A DNA stretch of 29,529 bases from FEN-1297 sp964498065 (GCA_964498065.1 CAZCFZ010000047.1:1-29529); one strand, 5' to 3'. Shown: positions 15,123-22,914, counted from the first letter of the stretch. Numbers and translations are program-made. Notes: generated by a model from the sequence alone, not told the origin.

Positions 15123-15886
15123 TATTGTCCTGAATTTTGATGTTCATTTTCCGAATCTGCGGCTTTAGTAACAAATAGATCGACCGAATCGCCAGGATTC
15201 AATTTATTTCCTTTACTGGGATATTGATCGAGTACCGTATTAGGCAGCAATGAAAACGATCTTTGATAATTAATTTTTCCTACTTTTAACGAACTGTCGG
15301 CCAAAACTTTTTCAGCTTCAAGTAAAGATTTTCCTATTAAGTTAGGAACCAAAATAGTACCTATCCCCTGTCCGATGCTGAGGCTTACACCTACGGAATC
15401 TCCTTGTTTAAGCTGAGTTCCCGGTGCAAACTGCTGATCAAATATCATATCTTTCGGATTGTCGGAAGCAATAGAATCGATCTTTCCCAAATTTAATCCT
15501 ATCCTTTCTAATGAAAAGCGTGCATCGACTAGTGATTTTCCCTTTAACACCGGTACGGAAACAATAGGCTGACCGCCGCTTAATACCAGGTATATTCTAC
15601 GCTCTATTTTTACAGTGTCGTTAGCCAGCGGTCTCTGAAATATTATTGTGCCTTTTGGATATTGTATTTCGTAAGATGTATCACTTATAATAGGAACAAG
15701 ATCTGAGTCTTTTAATGTTTTAATTGCATTTTCTTCTTTCATACCCACTACATTCGGAACCTTTTTCTCCGGGGAACTTACATACCAGGGCATTACGATA
15801 GAATTCATAAACCATACAAATACAACAAATGCGACAAAAGCTATAAGAAGCTTCTTAAATAACGGGTTATGAAGAATTTTTTTCAT
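15122..15886 (-). CDS. membrane-anchored PASTA-repeat protein
   Basis: This 254-residue single-pass membrane protein has a short basic cytoplasmic N-terminus, one span (LLIAFVAFVVFVWFMNSIV, about residues 14-32) and three extracytoplasmic PASTA repeats (each about 65-70 residues, beginning KVPNVVGMKEENA, VSVPVLKGKSLVDA and ILVPNLIGKSLLEA). PASTA domains bind muropeptides or uncrosslinked peptidoglycan in Ser/Thr kinases and PBPs. Here no kinase or transpeptidase domain is attached, a form known in Bacteroidota. I prefer the ATG at 15886: the frame extends to a TTG at 15925, but the ATG directly precedes the basic-plus-hydrophobic anchor. First gene of PASTA-rpe-nagA; the 238 nt upstream are shared with the divergent transporter. 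Confidence 0.9.
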   Translation of the reverse strand: MKKILHNPLFKKLLIAFVAFVVFVWFMNSIVMPWYVSSPEKKVPNVVGMKEENAIKTLKDSDLVPIISDTSYEIQYPKGTIIFQRPLANDTVKIERRIYLVLSGGQPIVSVPVLKGKSLVDARFSLERIGLNLGKIDSIASDNPKDMIFDQQFAPGTQLKQGDSVGVSLSIGQGIGTILVPNLIGKSLLEAEKVLADSSLKVGKINYQRSFSLLPNTVLDQYPSKGNKLNPGDSVDLFVTKAADSENEHQNSGQ

Positions 15887-16032
15887 CGGATCAAATATAT
15901 CAAAAGCCGTTTTCTTAAACAACAAAATGGCTTATTACCGGAATAATAGTTGTTAATTCAATCAATTTAACTAAATAGATAATTATGAAAATAACTAAAA
16001 AAAAATTATATTTGGCATCAATTAACTTTCAA

Positions 16033-16061
16033 TTGACTATTAAAAAACATTCATTTATACC
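16033..16061 (+). promoter_or_regulatory. sigma70-like promoter of the POT transporter
   Basis: TTGACT (16033-16038) and TATACC (16056-16061) are separated by exactly 17 nt, close to the sigma70 consensus. They lie 64 nt upstream of the ATG, and a GAGGT ribosome binding site lies between. Prediction by eye only; AT-rich DNA gives many chance hits. Confidence 0.45.
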
Positions 16062-16124
16062 TATTAAATACATGCCTGACAGATTACAAAATCTTACCAC
16101 TAATCATCAAAAATGAGGTAGCTA

Positions 16125-17624
16125 ATGTTTAAAGATCACCCAAAAGGTTTATATGTTTTATTTTTTACCGAAATGTGGGAACGCTTTGGCTTTTACACAA
16201 TGATGGCAATTTTCGTGCTTTACATGGGCGAAAATTTCCACTGGAATGATACAACCATAGGTAATGTTTACGGCTTATTTCTGGGCGGGGTTTATTTAAC
16301 TCCTTTGGTGGGCGGCTGGCTGGCGGATAATGTTTTCGGTTACAGCAAAACTATTATTATGGGGGCCTTAATCCTTGCAATAGGTTATGCTCTTATGGCA
16401 ATACCTACTAAGGAACCTACTTTTTTATATTTTGCGTTAGTAGTATTAATTCTCGGCAACGGATTATTTAAAGCCAACATTTCTGTTTTGGTAGGCAACC
16501 TTTATTCGCATGCTTCCGGTTCATTAAAGGATGCGGCTTACAACATATTTTATATGGGAATCAATATCGGTGCATTCTTTGCTCCGTATGCCGCTGATTC
16601 TATTAAAAATTTTATGATAAACAATTTTCATATGACATTATCGGAAGGATATAATGCCGGTTTTGCTTTGGCTTCTATAGGGATGTTAATCTCAATAGTT
16701 GTATTCACGGTATTCAGAAAATATTATAAGGATGCAGACTACCAATCGAAAAATCAGGTGAATAACGACCGTGATATACAATTAACAAAGGAACAGGAAA
16801 GATCCAGGATAGGCGCACTTGTAACGCTTTTTGCAATAGTTATATTTTTCTGGATGATATATTACCAAAATAGTTTTACCTTAACTCTGTTTGCAAAAAA
16901 TTATACGGTTACGCATGTCGGTAAAGTAACATTCTTATTATTTGATCCAATTTCACTTTTTTCATTAATCGCAATAATACTTGGATTAATAGGTATCTTT
17001 AATAAAGATGCAAGTAAAAAAGTAAAAAGCTGGAGTGTTACTGCCGTTGTTGTTGCTGCAGCAATAATAGTTTATAAATTAACTTATCTTCCGAATTCAA
17101 ATCCGATTGCCCCGGAATTGTTCCAGGGATTTAACCCGATGTTTATCGTCTTTTTAACTCCGTTAATTGTCGGCGGATTCGCCTGGCTGAATAAAAGAGG
17201 CAAAGAACCTTCCACTCCGGGTAAAATGGGTATTGCAATGGTTATTGCTGCTTCAGCTTACCTGTTGATGATAATTGCTTCGCACGGCATGGCTAAACTC
17301 GGTACGGCAGGATATTCTTCTGCGGAAAGAGTAACTCCTTACTGGCTAATATCCACATACTTTATAGTAACGATTGCAGAATTGTTTCTCAGCCCGATGG
17401 GTTTATCATTCGTATCCAAGGTTGCTCCGCCAAGAATGAAAGGCTTAATGATGGGTGCATGGTTTGTTGCTACTGCAGCCGGAAGTTATCTTTCCGGTTT
17501 TATAGGAAGATTTTACGAACACTGGGAAATCTGGCAATTTTTCTTATTCCTTTTAGTTACCTCATTAGTTGCCGCTTTTCTCGTAAGATTAGTACTAAAG
17601 CGGTTAAGAAGAGCTACGGAATAA
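16125..17624 (+). CDS. POT/PTR2-family proton-coupled oligopeptide transporter
   Basis: This 499-residue major-facilitator protein with about 12-14 membrane spans imports di- and tripeptides with protons across the inner membrane. The proton-coupling motif ExxERFxxY is present at the start of span 1 (TEMWERFGFY, Glu16, Glu19, Arg20). The second family signature is FYMGINIGAFFAPYAAD near 145-161, and GNGLFKANISVLVG precedes it. The late motif AELFLSPMGLSFVSKVAPP is also typical of bacterial POTs. It stands alone, with its own predicted promoter, a GAGGT ribosome binding site 7 nt before the ATG, and a terminator after the stop. Confidence 0.95.
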   Translation: MFKDHPKGLYVLFFTEMWERFGFYTMMAIFVLYMGENFHWNDTTIGNVYGLFLGGVYLTPLVGGWLADNVFGYSKTIIMGALILAIGYALMAIPTKEPTFLYFALVVLILGNGLFKANISVLVGNLYSHASGSLKDAAYNIFYMGINIGAFFAPYAADSIKNFMINNFHMTLSEGYNAGFALASIGMLISIVVFTVFRKYYKDADYQSKNQVNNDRDIQLTKEQERSRIGALVTLFAIVIFFWMIYYQNSFTLTLFAKNYTVTHVGKVTFLLFDPISLFSLIAIILGLIGIFNKDASKKVKSWSVTAVVVAAAIIVYKLTYLPNSNPIAPELFQGFNPMFIVFLTPLIVGGFAWLNKRGKEPSTPGKMGIAMVIAASAYLLMIIASHGMAKLGTAGYSSAERVTPYWLISTYFIVTIAELFLSPMGLSFVSKVAPPRMKGLMMGAWFVATAAGSYLSGFIGRFYEHWEIWQFFLFLLVTSLVAAFLVRLVLKRLRRATE

Positions 17625-17649
17625 TCGGCTTAATTTTAATAACTTAGTC

Positions 17650-17689
17650 TCCCCCACTTTATAAATATAATTTGGGGGATTTTTATTTT
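17650..17689 (+). terminator. intrinsic terminator after the POT transporter
   Basis: A 7-bp stem TCCCCCA (17650-17656) / TGGGGGA (17673-17679) with a 16-nt A/T loop is followed by TTTTTATTTT. It begins 25 nt after the stop codon. The T-tract exists only on the plus strand, so it should stop only rightward transcription. Confidence 0.85.
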
Positions 17690-17902
17690 AAAAATCTAAA
17701 AAAACTACTTGGCCAGGTTTGTTAGAATGTAGTTGGATTCCAAGCGTGTGAAAACTGTAGAATTAAAATACTATGTTAAGCTGATTTTAGTTTGTTAAAA
17801 CGCTAAATAATTTATTATCTACTTTTTCAAGATGTTATTTTCCATTTAAGATTAAAAAGTATTGTGGGTTTAAATAAACAAGCAAAAAAAAGTAATGTTA
17901 AA

Positions 17903-18441
17903 CTATTTAAATTCAAAATTGATACCATCAGATTTATCTAGGTATTCAGGAAGAGTTATGATTTCTAGTTCTAAAATTTTACAAAGAGATGGTAACTTTT
18001 TAAAGGATTTATAATCATTACCAACCTCTGTTTCCTCCGAGACAACAATGATGCCTTTATCTTTATTATACAAACTATATAATAAAAGCTTTGTATCAGC
18101 AGATTCTATAAATTCATTTTTCCGATTTTCAAATTCAGTGTCTGAGAGTTTATTTCTTGCCGAGCCATTTATAAATTGATTTTCTAGTTGATTAAAATAT
18201 TTCTTATTGGGAAGCAATTCAGTTGTTTTAATGAGATTTTTTTTTCATTAAGATAGGTTAATGTACTTACTACAATCCCACGAGCGGTGTAATAACATTC
18301 ATCATAAACTTTATCTAATATTAAAATGTCCTTGGCTTCTATTTTGGACTTTATGAAATCATAAAGAACTTTGCTTTTATCAAATGGCAAGTAGTAACGT
18401 ACCAAAGACAACAAAGAGCTAGTATCAATTACTACTTTCAT
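17903..18441 (-). pseudogene. PIN-domain ribonuclease-like gene split by a frameshift at an A9 run
   Basis: Two minus-strand frames make one PIN-like protein of about 179 residues. The 5' part (18441 to 18184) starts MKVVIDTSSLLSLVRYYLPF, with the first PIN acidic residue Asp6 and a later VYDECY. The 3' part (continuing to 17903) has the later acidic motif FIESADTKLLLYSLY and the PIN-like ending GIIVVSEETEVGNDYKSF. The frames switch at a run of nine A (plus-strand T, 18237-18245). One extra A would join them into ...NEKKNLIKTTELLPNK..., and the joined length becomes an exact number of codons. So this is a recent mutation, a sequencing error, or slippage-controlled expression. The ATG overlaps the metallopeptidase stop (ATGA), the layout of a toxin-antitoxin pair. 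Confidence 0.7.
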
Positions 18442-19595
18442 TGGATATATTCACCTATTTTATCTGGCTTAATATTTAACTGTTTACAAACTTCGTATTC
18501 GTTTAAAACTCCTTCATAAAAAGCCGTTTGAATTGTTGAAATAAGTAGTGGCGATTTTATTGGCTGAGGTGTCCTACCCTCGGGTTTTATCCCAAGTCCT
18601 TTTTCTAATTCTTTTTGTTTTTTCTCCTCCTTAAATTTAGCGAAATAGTTTTCCTCAAAATCTTTATGAATTTTATCATAATCAGATTGTGCAATTTTGT
18701 TTTGTAGAAGGAGTCTGGTAAAAAGAGCAATTTTGCTTAGATTGGTTTTTTTTGATAATTCCTCAATGATGTCATGATGGTAATCGTTTTTTGGTTCTGC
18801 TTTTTGAATCTTATCTAATTCTGCATAATATTTTCCGGCTAAAAAATAAAAAGAGAAATCATTACACCATTTTTCAATTGAAGTCAAATTTTGTCTAGCG
18901 AGATAATCATAATCTAAGCTTTCGATTTCTTCTTCATTTAACAAAAAATGGCCAAGCTCATGTATTAGTGTAAAGATCTCACGTCTAAAAAATCTTTGCT
19001 GTCTCTTTAGTACAATGACATTCGGATTTAAAAAGAAACCGTCAATATTGACTTTTTCTTTTTTATTCCAAGTTTCAACAAATTCGAAGACTAAAATATT
19101 GTTTTCCGCAAATTTAAAAATTAGTGACTTTAAGAATTCTTTTAAATCATTTGTGAATAAAGGATATAGTCTTTCTCGAAGCTTATCGGCTACTATTTTA
19201 GGATCGTCTGAAAGATTGTAGAAAGGAAATGTTCTATGGTATTCTAAGTCGGCTAACTTAGATATTGCAGATAGAGAAATCTTAAACTCTTCGAAATAAT
19301 TAACAATTTTCTTTGCACCAATATTGAGCTCTGAATTGAAACTCTGTTTCCTAAAAAATATACTAGCTTCTTTCGATGTCTCGGGAGCTTTGGGATCAAG
19401 ATAATAATGTAATCCTTTGTTAAAAAACCTATCAATTCTTTTTAAAAAGTTAAGTTTTATTTCTTTTGAAAAGATTTCTTCTTTTGTAATAGGTCTTTTA
19501 AGCCCCTTATTTATGTTTTCTAATAACTCTTCAATGGAAATATTGAAAAGTTTGAGTAGATATTTGAGACGCGATATGTTTTGTTCTATTTTCAA
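18438..19595 (-). CDS. ImmA/IrrE-family zinc metallopeptidase (antitoxin or regulator-like)
   Basis: This 385-residue protein of the COG2856 group has the zinc motif FTLIHELGHFLLN (His212, Glu213, His216) and a downstream helix EKWCNDFSFYFLAG that supplies the third ligand (Glu241). The first ~60 residues (RLKYLLKLFNISIEELLENI) look like a worn XRE helix-turn-helix, as found in related regulator-peptidase fusions. Residues 330-385 form a charged helix and a small C-terminal domain. ImmA/IrrE proteins cleave repressors or sit beside toxins as regulators. Its stop overlaps the PIN gene start. The start is TTG 19595: an in-frame stop lies three codons upstream, and there is no internal Met before the catalytic region. 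No clear Shine-Dalgarno. Confidence 0.88.
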   Translation of the reverse strand: MKIEQNISRLKYLLKLFNISIEELLENINKGLKRPITKEEIFSKEIKLNFLKRIDRFFNKGLHYYLDPKAPETSKEASIFFRKQSFNSELNIGAKKIVNYFEEFKISLSAISKLADLEYHRTFPFYNLSDDPKIVADKLRERLYPLFTNDLKEFLKSLIFKFAENNILVFEFVETWNKKEKVNIDGFFLNPNVIVLKRQQRFFRREIFTLIHELGHFLLNEEEIESLDYDYLARQNLTSIEKWCNDFSFYFLAGKYYAELDKIQKAEPKNDYHHDIIEELSKKTNLSKIALFTRLLLQNKIAQSDYDKIHKDFEENYFAKFKEEKKQKELEKGLGIKPEGRTPQPIKSPLLISTIQTAFYEGVLNEYEVCKQLNIKPDKIGEYIQ

Positions 19596-19805
19596 GGTTT
19601 TTTAATATAAAAATTTTATTAGTAAATATATAAACTTTGCCCATATCTTTCAGATTATATAAAAGTCTCATATCACAAAAAATATAACTATTCTATATTT
19701 TTCCTTCTTTACTTTCAACTTATTAATCTTGATTTGTCCTATAGATGTCATTGAGTAGTGATAAAGTCCCCGTGCTTAATTATATGTACATAAATTTAAG
19801 GAATA

Positions 19806-19824
19806 TTTTATTTAAATGCATAAA
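19806..19824 (+). repeat. direct repeat, copy 1 of 2
   Basis: ttttatttaaatgcataaa occurs here and identically at 20360-20378, 554 nt apart. The two copies flank the glyoxalase gene. The word contains an ATGCAT palindrome and TTTAT/ATAAA arms. It could be a recombination footprint or a shared operator. Confidence 0.75.
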
Positions 19825-19852
19825 TTTAATTGTAACTTGACTTTTTATATAA

Positions 19853-19881
19853 CTGCTAGAACTGTATGCAGTTTTTAGCAG
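19853..19881 (-). terminator. imperfect hairpin after the glyoxalase gene
   Basis: The outer stem CTGCTA/TAGCAG (6 bp) and inner stem AACTG/CAGTT (5 bp, 4-nt loop) are separated by a 1x2 internal loop. It lies 32 nt beyond the glyoxalase stop on the minus strand. The following T-tract is weak (TTATAT), so its termination strength is uncertain. Confidence 0.5.
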
Positions 19882-19913
19882 AAAAACCTCGAAGCGTATA
19901 CCCGGACTAATAT

Positions 19914-20279
19914 TCATTCTTGCATGTTCTTATTCATCGTTTCGCTGTCCCAAAGGTGATTCATATAGCCGTCAGGGTCCAGGACTTCAGCTCCATATCC
20001 CCAAAATTGGACCTTGGGCGGGCTGACAAATTCCACACCTTCACTTTGCAGATCTTGATACTTTCTATCTACGTTATCGACTTCAATCGTGAGTGTAATT
20101 TTTCGTCCGGCCAGGTTGTCTTCGCCTTGCCAGAGAAAGATTGTAAGGCCTGCTTCGTCCTTAATCCCCAACACACCTTCCAATTCCCTCTCTACTTTAA
20201 ATCCTAGCTTGCCGACATACCAATCACGCGACTTCTGCAAGTCCGTAACCGGAAGGACTATATGACTTATTCTTGGCAT
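19914..20279 (-). CDS. glyoxalase/VOC-family protein
   Basis: This 121-residue single-module vicinal oxygen chelate protein is of the glyoxalase/bleomycin-resistance/dioxygenase kind. MPRISHIVLPVTDLQKSRDWYVGKLGFKV is the classic first beta-alpha-beta-beta unit. The second unit runs from ITLTIEVDNVD to GAEVLDPDGYMNHLWDS. Candidate metal residues are the His in SHIV and the Glu in GAEVLDPDG. The function cannot be narrowed further. The start is ATG 20279 with GAGGT just before it; a TTG 4 codons upstream would overlap that site. A hand count of 19921-20220 gives 139 G+C in 300 (46%), against 16 in 60 at 20461-20520. With the flanking 19-nt repeats this suggests recent acquisition. Confidence 0.9.
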   Translation of the reverse strand: MPRISHIVLPVTDLQKSRDWYVGKLGFKVERELEGVLGIKDEAGLTIFLWQGEDNLAGRKITLTIEVDNVDRKYQDLQSEGVEFVSPPKVQFWGYGAEVLDPDGYMNHLWDSETMNKNMQE

Positions 20280-20359
20280 TTCTAACCTCAAAAATTAATA
20301 TTAAATTTTTCCTCTCTTTAATAATTGTATCAAATTATGCGTTAATAATGTATAGTTAT

Positions 20360-20378
20360 TTTTATTTAAATGCATAAA
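20360..20378 (+). repeat. direct repeat, copy 2 of 2
   Basis: Identical over 19 nt to 19806-19824. It lies in the 156-nt divergent region between the glyoxalase start and rqcH, where it could also serve as a binding site for a regulator. Confidence 0.75.
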
Positions 20379-20435
20379 GATTTAACTTATTTATAATTAA
20401 TTTTGTGGTATAAGTAATTAAATTTTCATTTGGTA

Positions 20436-21941
20436 ATGATAAAGAATTATTTTTTTCTAAATAGGTTTATAATTGAGATAAACGATGTACTAAAGGATAG
20501 TGCCATTAATTCAATATTCTCTCAAGAAAAAGATATTCTTATAATAGAGCTAATAAAAAATAATAAAAAATATTTTATTGAAATTTCGGTTAACCCGGGC
20601 TTCCCTTTTATTACTTTAAAAGAGAACTATAACCGGGCAAAAAGAAATACAATCGACTTCTTTGAAGATTTAATACCGGCAAAATTCATATCAACGGAAA
20701 TTGCTGACTCGGATAGGATTATAAAAATAAATACTGATAAAGGCAGTCTTTTTTTTCTAATCCGGGGTAAGTTTACTAATGTTTGTTTTGTTAATGCAGA
20801 AAACAATTTGAAATATTTTAAAAATCCCCCGGACGGAAATGATAATGAAAATCTTTTAATTGAATTAAACACAACCAATTTCATTACTAATTATAACTAC
20901 CTTAATTTATTAACCGATTCAAATTATACTTTAGAAACTCTAAAAAAGAAATATCCGTTTATTGGTAAGGAAATAGCTGCCGAAGCGAAATTTAGATGTG
21001 ATACCGGCGATACAAAAGANNNNNNNNNNNNNNNNNNNNNNNNNNNNNNNNNNNNNNNNNNNNNNNNNNNNNNNNNNNNNNNNNNNNNNNNNNNNNNNNN
21101 NNNNNNNNNNNNNNNNNNNCATATTGATAAAGAGTTATCCAGGATTTCTTCAAAATTAAATAATTTAAAAAGTGTAATTGATACGGGCAGCAAAGAAAAA
21201 GAGTATAATAAAATCGGCAACTTGCTACTAATAAATCTATCATTAATTCACCAGGGCATGAAAAGCATTGAAGTTTTTGATATATATAATGATAATTTGG
21301 CATTAACAGTAAAACTAAATGAAACTTTAACCCCTCAAAAAAATGTCGATTATTATTTTGATAAATCGAGAAGTGATAAAATAAAACTTGAAAAGTCGAA
21401 ACAGCTTTATAAAAATTTTTCAAAGCAATTTTTAAAGTTTAAAGAATTGGAAGAAAGATTTAATAATTCCAAAGATATTGAGGACTACGATAATATTATG
21501 AAAGAATTAAAATTAAATGTCAAAACCTCTGAAAAACGAGATCATGACACCCAATTCAGTTTCAAACATTATATAATTGAATCAAAATATCATGTTTTTG
21601 TAGGTAAAGACAGCAAGAATAACGACTTATTAACAACCAAATTTGCAAAACAAAACGATTACTGGTTCCACGCCCGCAGCGTTCCCGGTTCTCATGTAGT
21701 GTTAAGAGTTGAAAATGCCAAAGAAACAATACCTAAACCTATTTTGAAAAAGACTGCTTCATTAGCTGCATTTCACAGTAAGGCAAAAACCGCGGGCCTG
21801 GTTCCTGTTTCTTTCACGCAAAAAAAATATGTAGTTAAAAAGAAAGGTATGGAAGCCGGAAAAGTTGCTCTATTAAAGGAAGATGTTTTAATAGTAAAGC
21901 CTGAGATCCCTAAAGAATGTGAATATATTGCTAATAATTAG
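20436..21941 (+). CDS. rqcH: RqcH / NFACT-family ribosome quality control protein (interrupted by assembly gap)
   Basis: RqcH (also annotated as fibronectin-binding protein FbpA) binds stalled 50S-peptidyl-tRNA complexes and directs alanine tailing of the unfinished chain. The NFACT-N domain starts MIKNYFFLNRFIIEIND. Asp93-Arg94 in ADSDRIIKI match the DR pair needed for tail elongation in bacterial RqcH. After the gap come the coiled coil (HIDKELSRISSKLNNL onward) and the NFACT-R domain with YWFHARSVPGSHVVLR and AAFHSKAK. The C-terminal part is near FTQKKYVVKKKGMEAGKV. I chose ATG 20436; an upstream TTG at 20430 is less likely. The 100 N at 21020-21119 hide an unknown length. Frame is kept across 100 N, but this may be chance. 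Confidence 0.9.
   Translation: MIKNYFFLNRFIIEINDVLKDSAINSIFSQEKDILIIELIKNNKKYFIEISVNPGFPFITLKENYNRAKRNTIDFFEDLIPAKFISTEIADSDRIIKINTDKGSLFFLIRGKFTNVCFVNAENNLKYFKNPPDGNDNENLLIELNTTNFITNYNYLNLLTDSNYTLETLKKKYPFIGKEIAAEAKFRCDTGDTKXXXXXXXXXXXXXXXXXXXXXXXXXXXXXXXXXXHIDKELSRISSKLNNLKSVIDTGSKEKEYNKIGNLLLINLSLIHQGMKSIEVFDIYNDNLALTVKLNETLTPQKNVDYYFDKSRSDKIKLEKSKQLYKNFSKQFLKFKELEERFNNSKDIEDYDNIMKELKLNVKTSEKRDHDTQFSFKHYIIESKYHVFVGKDSKNNDLLTTKFAKQNDYWFHARSVPGSHVVLRVENAKETIPKPILKKTASLAAFHSKAKTAGLVPVSFTQKKYVVKKKGMEAGKVALLKEDVLIVKPEIPKECEYIANN
21020..21119. other. assembly gap (100 N)
   Basis: Exactly 100 consecutive N, the usual placeholder for a gap of unknown size, lie within rqcH between the NFACT-N region and the coiled coil. 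Real sequence, and any feature in it, is missing here. Confidence 0.99.
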
Positions 21942-22035
21942 ATATTAATAAAGTGAGTTTAAATAATTAAATATATATTTACCTCATTAAAATTTGGAAA
22001 TTATTTATTCTACCTAACATCGTTAATGATTTTTT

Positions 22036-22060
22036 TATCCTAAAAGCAGGATAGATTTTT
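22036..22060 (+). terminator. probable terminator of rqcH
   Basis: A 6-bp stem TATCCT (22036-22041) / AGGATA (22048-22053) with a 6-nt loop is followed by GATTTTT, 95 nt past the rqcH stop. The stem is short, so attenuation or a regulatory hairpin ahead of nagB is an alternative. Confidence 0.5.
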
Positions 22061-22061
22061 A

Positions 22062-22077
22062 ATCATCAAATGATGAT
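22062..22077 (+). promoter_or_regulatory. inverted repeat upstream of nagB
   Basis: ATCATC-AAAT-GATGAT, 6-bp arms with a 4-nt spacer, ends 24 nt before the nagB ATG and about 13 nt before its AAGGAG ribosome binding site. It could be a repressor operator or a small 5'-UTR hairpin. No regulator gene for amino sugars is visible nearby. Confidence 0.4.
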
Positions 22078-22101
22078 ACTTTATAATGCAAAGGAGAAAA
22101 A

Positions 22102-22914
22102 ATGCGACTGATTATTCAACCTGATTATGATATGGTATCTAAGTGGGCGGCCTATTATGTTGCCAGCAGAATTTTGGAATTCCAACCAACTGCATCAAAA
22201 CGCTTTGTTATGGGATTGCCTACAGGTTCTTCACCCATAGGAATGTATAAAGAGCTGGCAAAATTAAATAAAAAAGGAATTGTTTCATTTAAATATGTAA
22301 CCACTTTTAATATGGATGAATATGTGGCCTTACCTGAAGATCATCCCGAAAGTTATCATTCTTTTATGTACAATAATTTTTTTAATCATATAGATATTGA
22401 CAGAAAATATGTAAATATATTGAACGGGAATGCAAAAGATCTGGAACAGGAATGTAATAGTTATGAAAAAAGAATTAAAGACGCCGGTGGAATTAAATTA
22501 TTTGTAGGCGGCATTGGCCCTGACGGGCATATTGCATTTAACGAACCCGGTTCATCTTTAGGCTCTTTAACAAGAGTAAAAACCCTAACTATGGATACGA
22601 TAATTGCAAATTCAAGATTCTTCGATAATGATATTGAAAAGGTTCCTAAAACAGCATTAACTGTCGGTGTAAAAACCGTATTGGATGCCGAAGAAGTTTT
22701 GATAATTATCAGCGGGCATAGTAAAGCCAGAGCATTGGCTAAAGTTGTTGAAGAAGGAGTTAATCACATGTGGACTGTAAGTGCATTACAATTACATCCA
22801 AAAGGTATAATTGTTTGTGATGATGCTTCTAATTATGAATTAAAAGTCGGAACAGTTAAATATTTTAAAGATATTGAATCCGCTCATTTGGAACCGGAAT
22901 CACTACTAAAATAA
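22102..22914 (+). CDS. nagB: glucosamine-6-phosphate deaminase
   Basis: NagB converts glucosamine-6-phosphate to fructose-6-phosphate and ammonia, feeding amino sugars into glycolysis. At 270 residues it matches E. coli NagB (266), and key residues fall at the same numbers: Asp72 (FNMDEY), Asp141 and His143 (GPDGHIAFNEPGSS), Glu148. The phosphate loop LPTGSSPIGMY (39-49) and GVKTVLDAEEVLII are also present. It has a strong AAGGAG ribosome binding site 6 nt before the ATG. The upstream step, NagA, lies 8 kb away on the other strand, so the pathway is not one operon here. A large hairpin begins 5 nt after the stop codon. Confidence 0.96.
   Translation: MRLIIQPDYDMVSKWAAYYVASRILEFQPTASKRFVMGLPTGSSPIGMYKELAKLNKKGIVSFKYVTTFNMDEYVALPEDHPESYHSFMYNNFFNHIDIDRKYVNILNGNAKDLEQECNSYEKRIKDAGGIKLFVGGIGPDGHIAFNEPGSSLGSLTRVKTLTMDTIIANSRFFDNDIEKVPKTALTVGVKTVLDAEEVLIIISGHSKARALAKVVEEGVNHMWTVSALQLHPKGIIVCDDASNYELKVGTVKYFKDIESAHLEPESLLK

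Larger units (their letters stand above)
19596..19913 (-). other. intergenic region between metallopeptidase and glyoxalase genes
   Basis: These 318 nt hold no convincing gene. They should contain the promoter of the ImmA/PIN pair, near 19600-19700 (A/T-rich, with several TATAAT-like words but no well-spaced pair). They also hold one copy of a 19-nt repeat (19806-19824) and an imperfect hairpin next to the glyoxalase stop. Confidence 0.5.

Noticed and set aside
19920..20207. 95-codon open frame on the plus strand opposite the glyoxalase gene
   Set aside because: The minus-strand frame has a clear VOC fold pattern and ribosome binding site; the opposite frame has neither.
19806..20378. Integron cassette with an attC site
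   Set aside because: No GTTRRRY/RYYYAAC core pair brackets the glyoxalase gene, and no integron integrase is present; only plain direct repeats are seen.
20924..21423. Minus-strand open frames crossing the N run
   Set aside because: They are kept open only by the N placeholder and lie antisense to rqcH.
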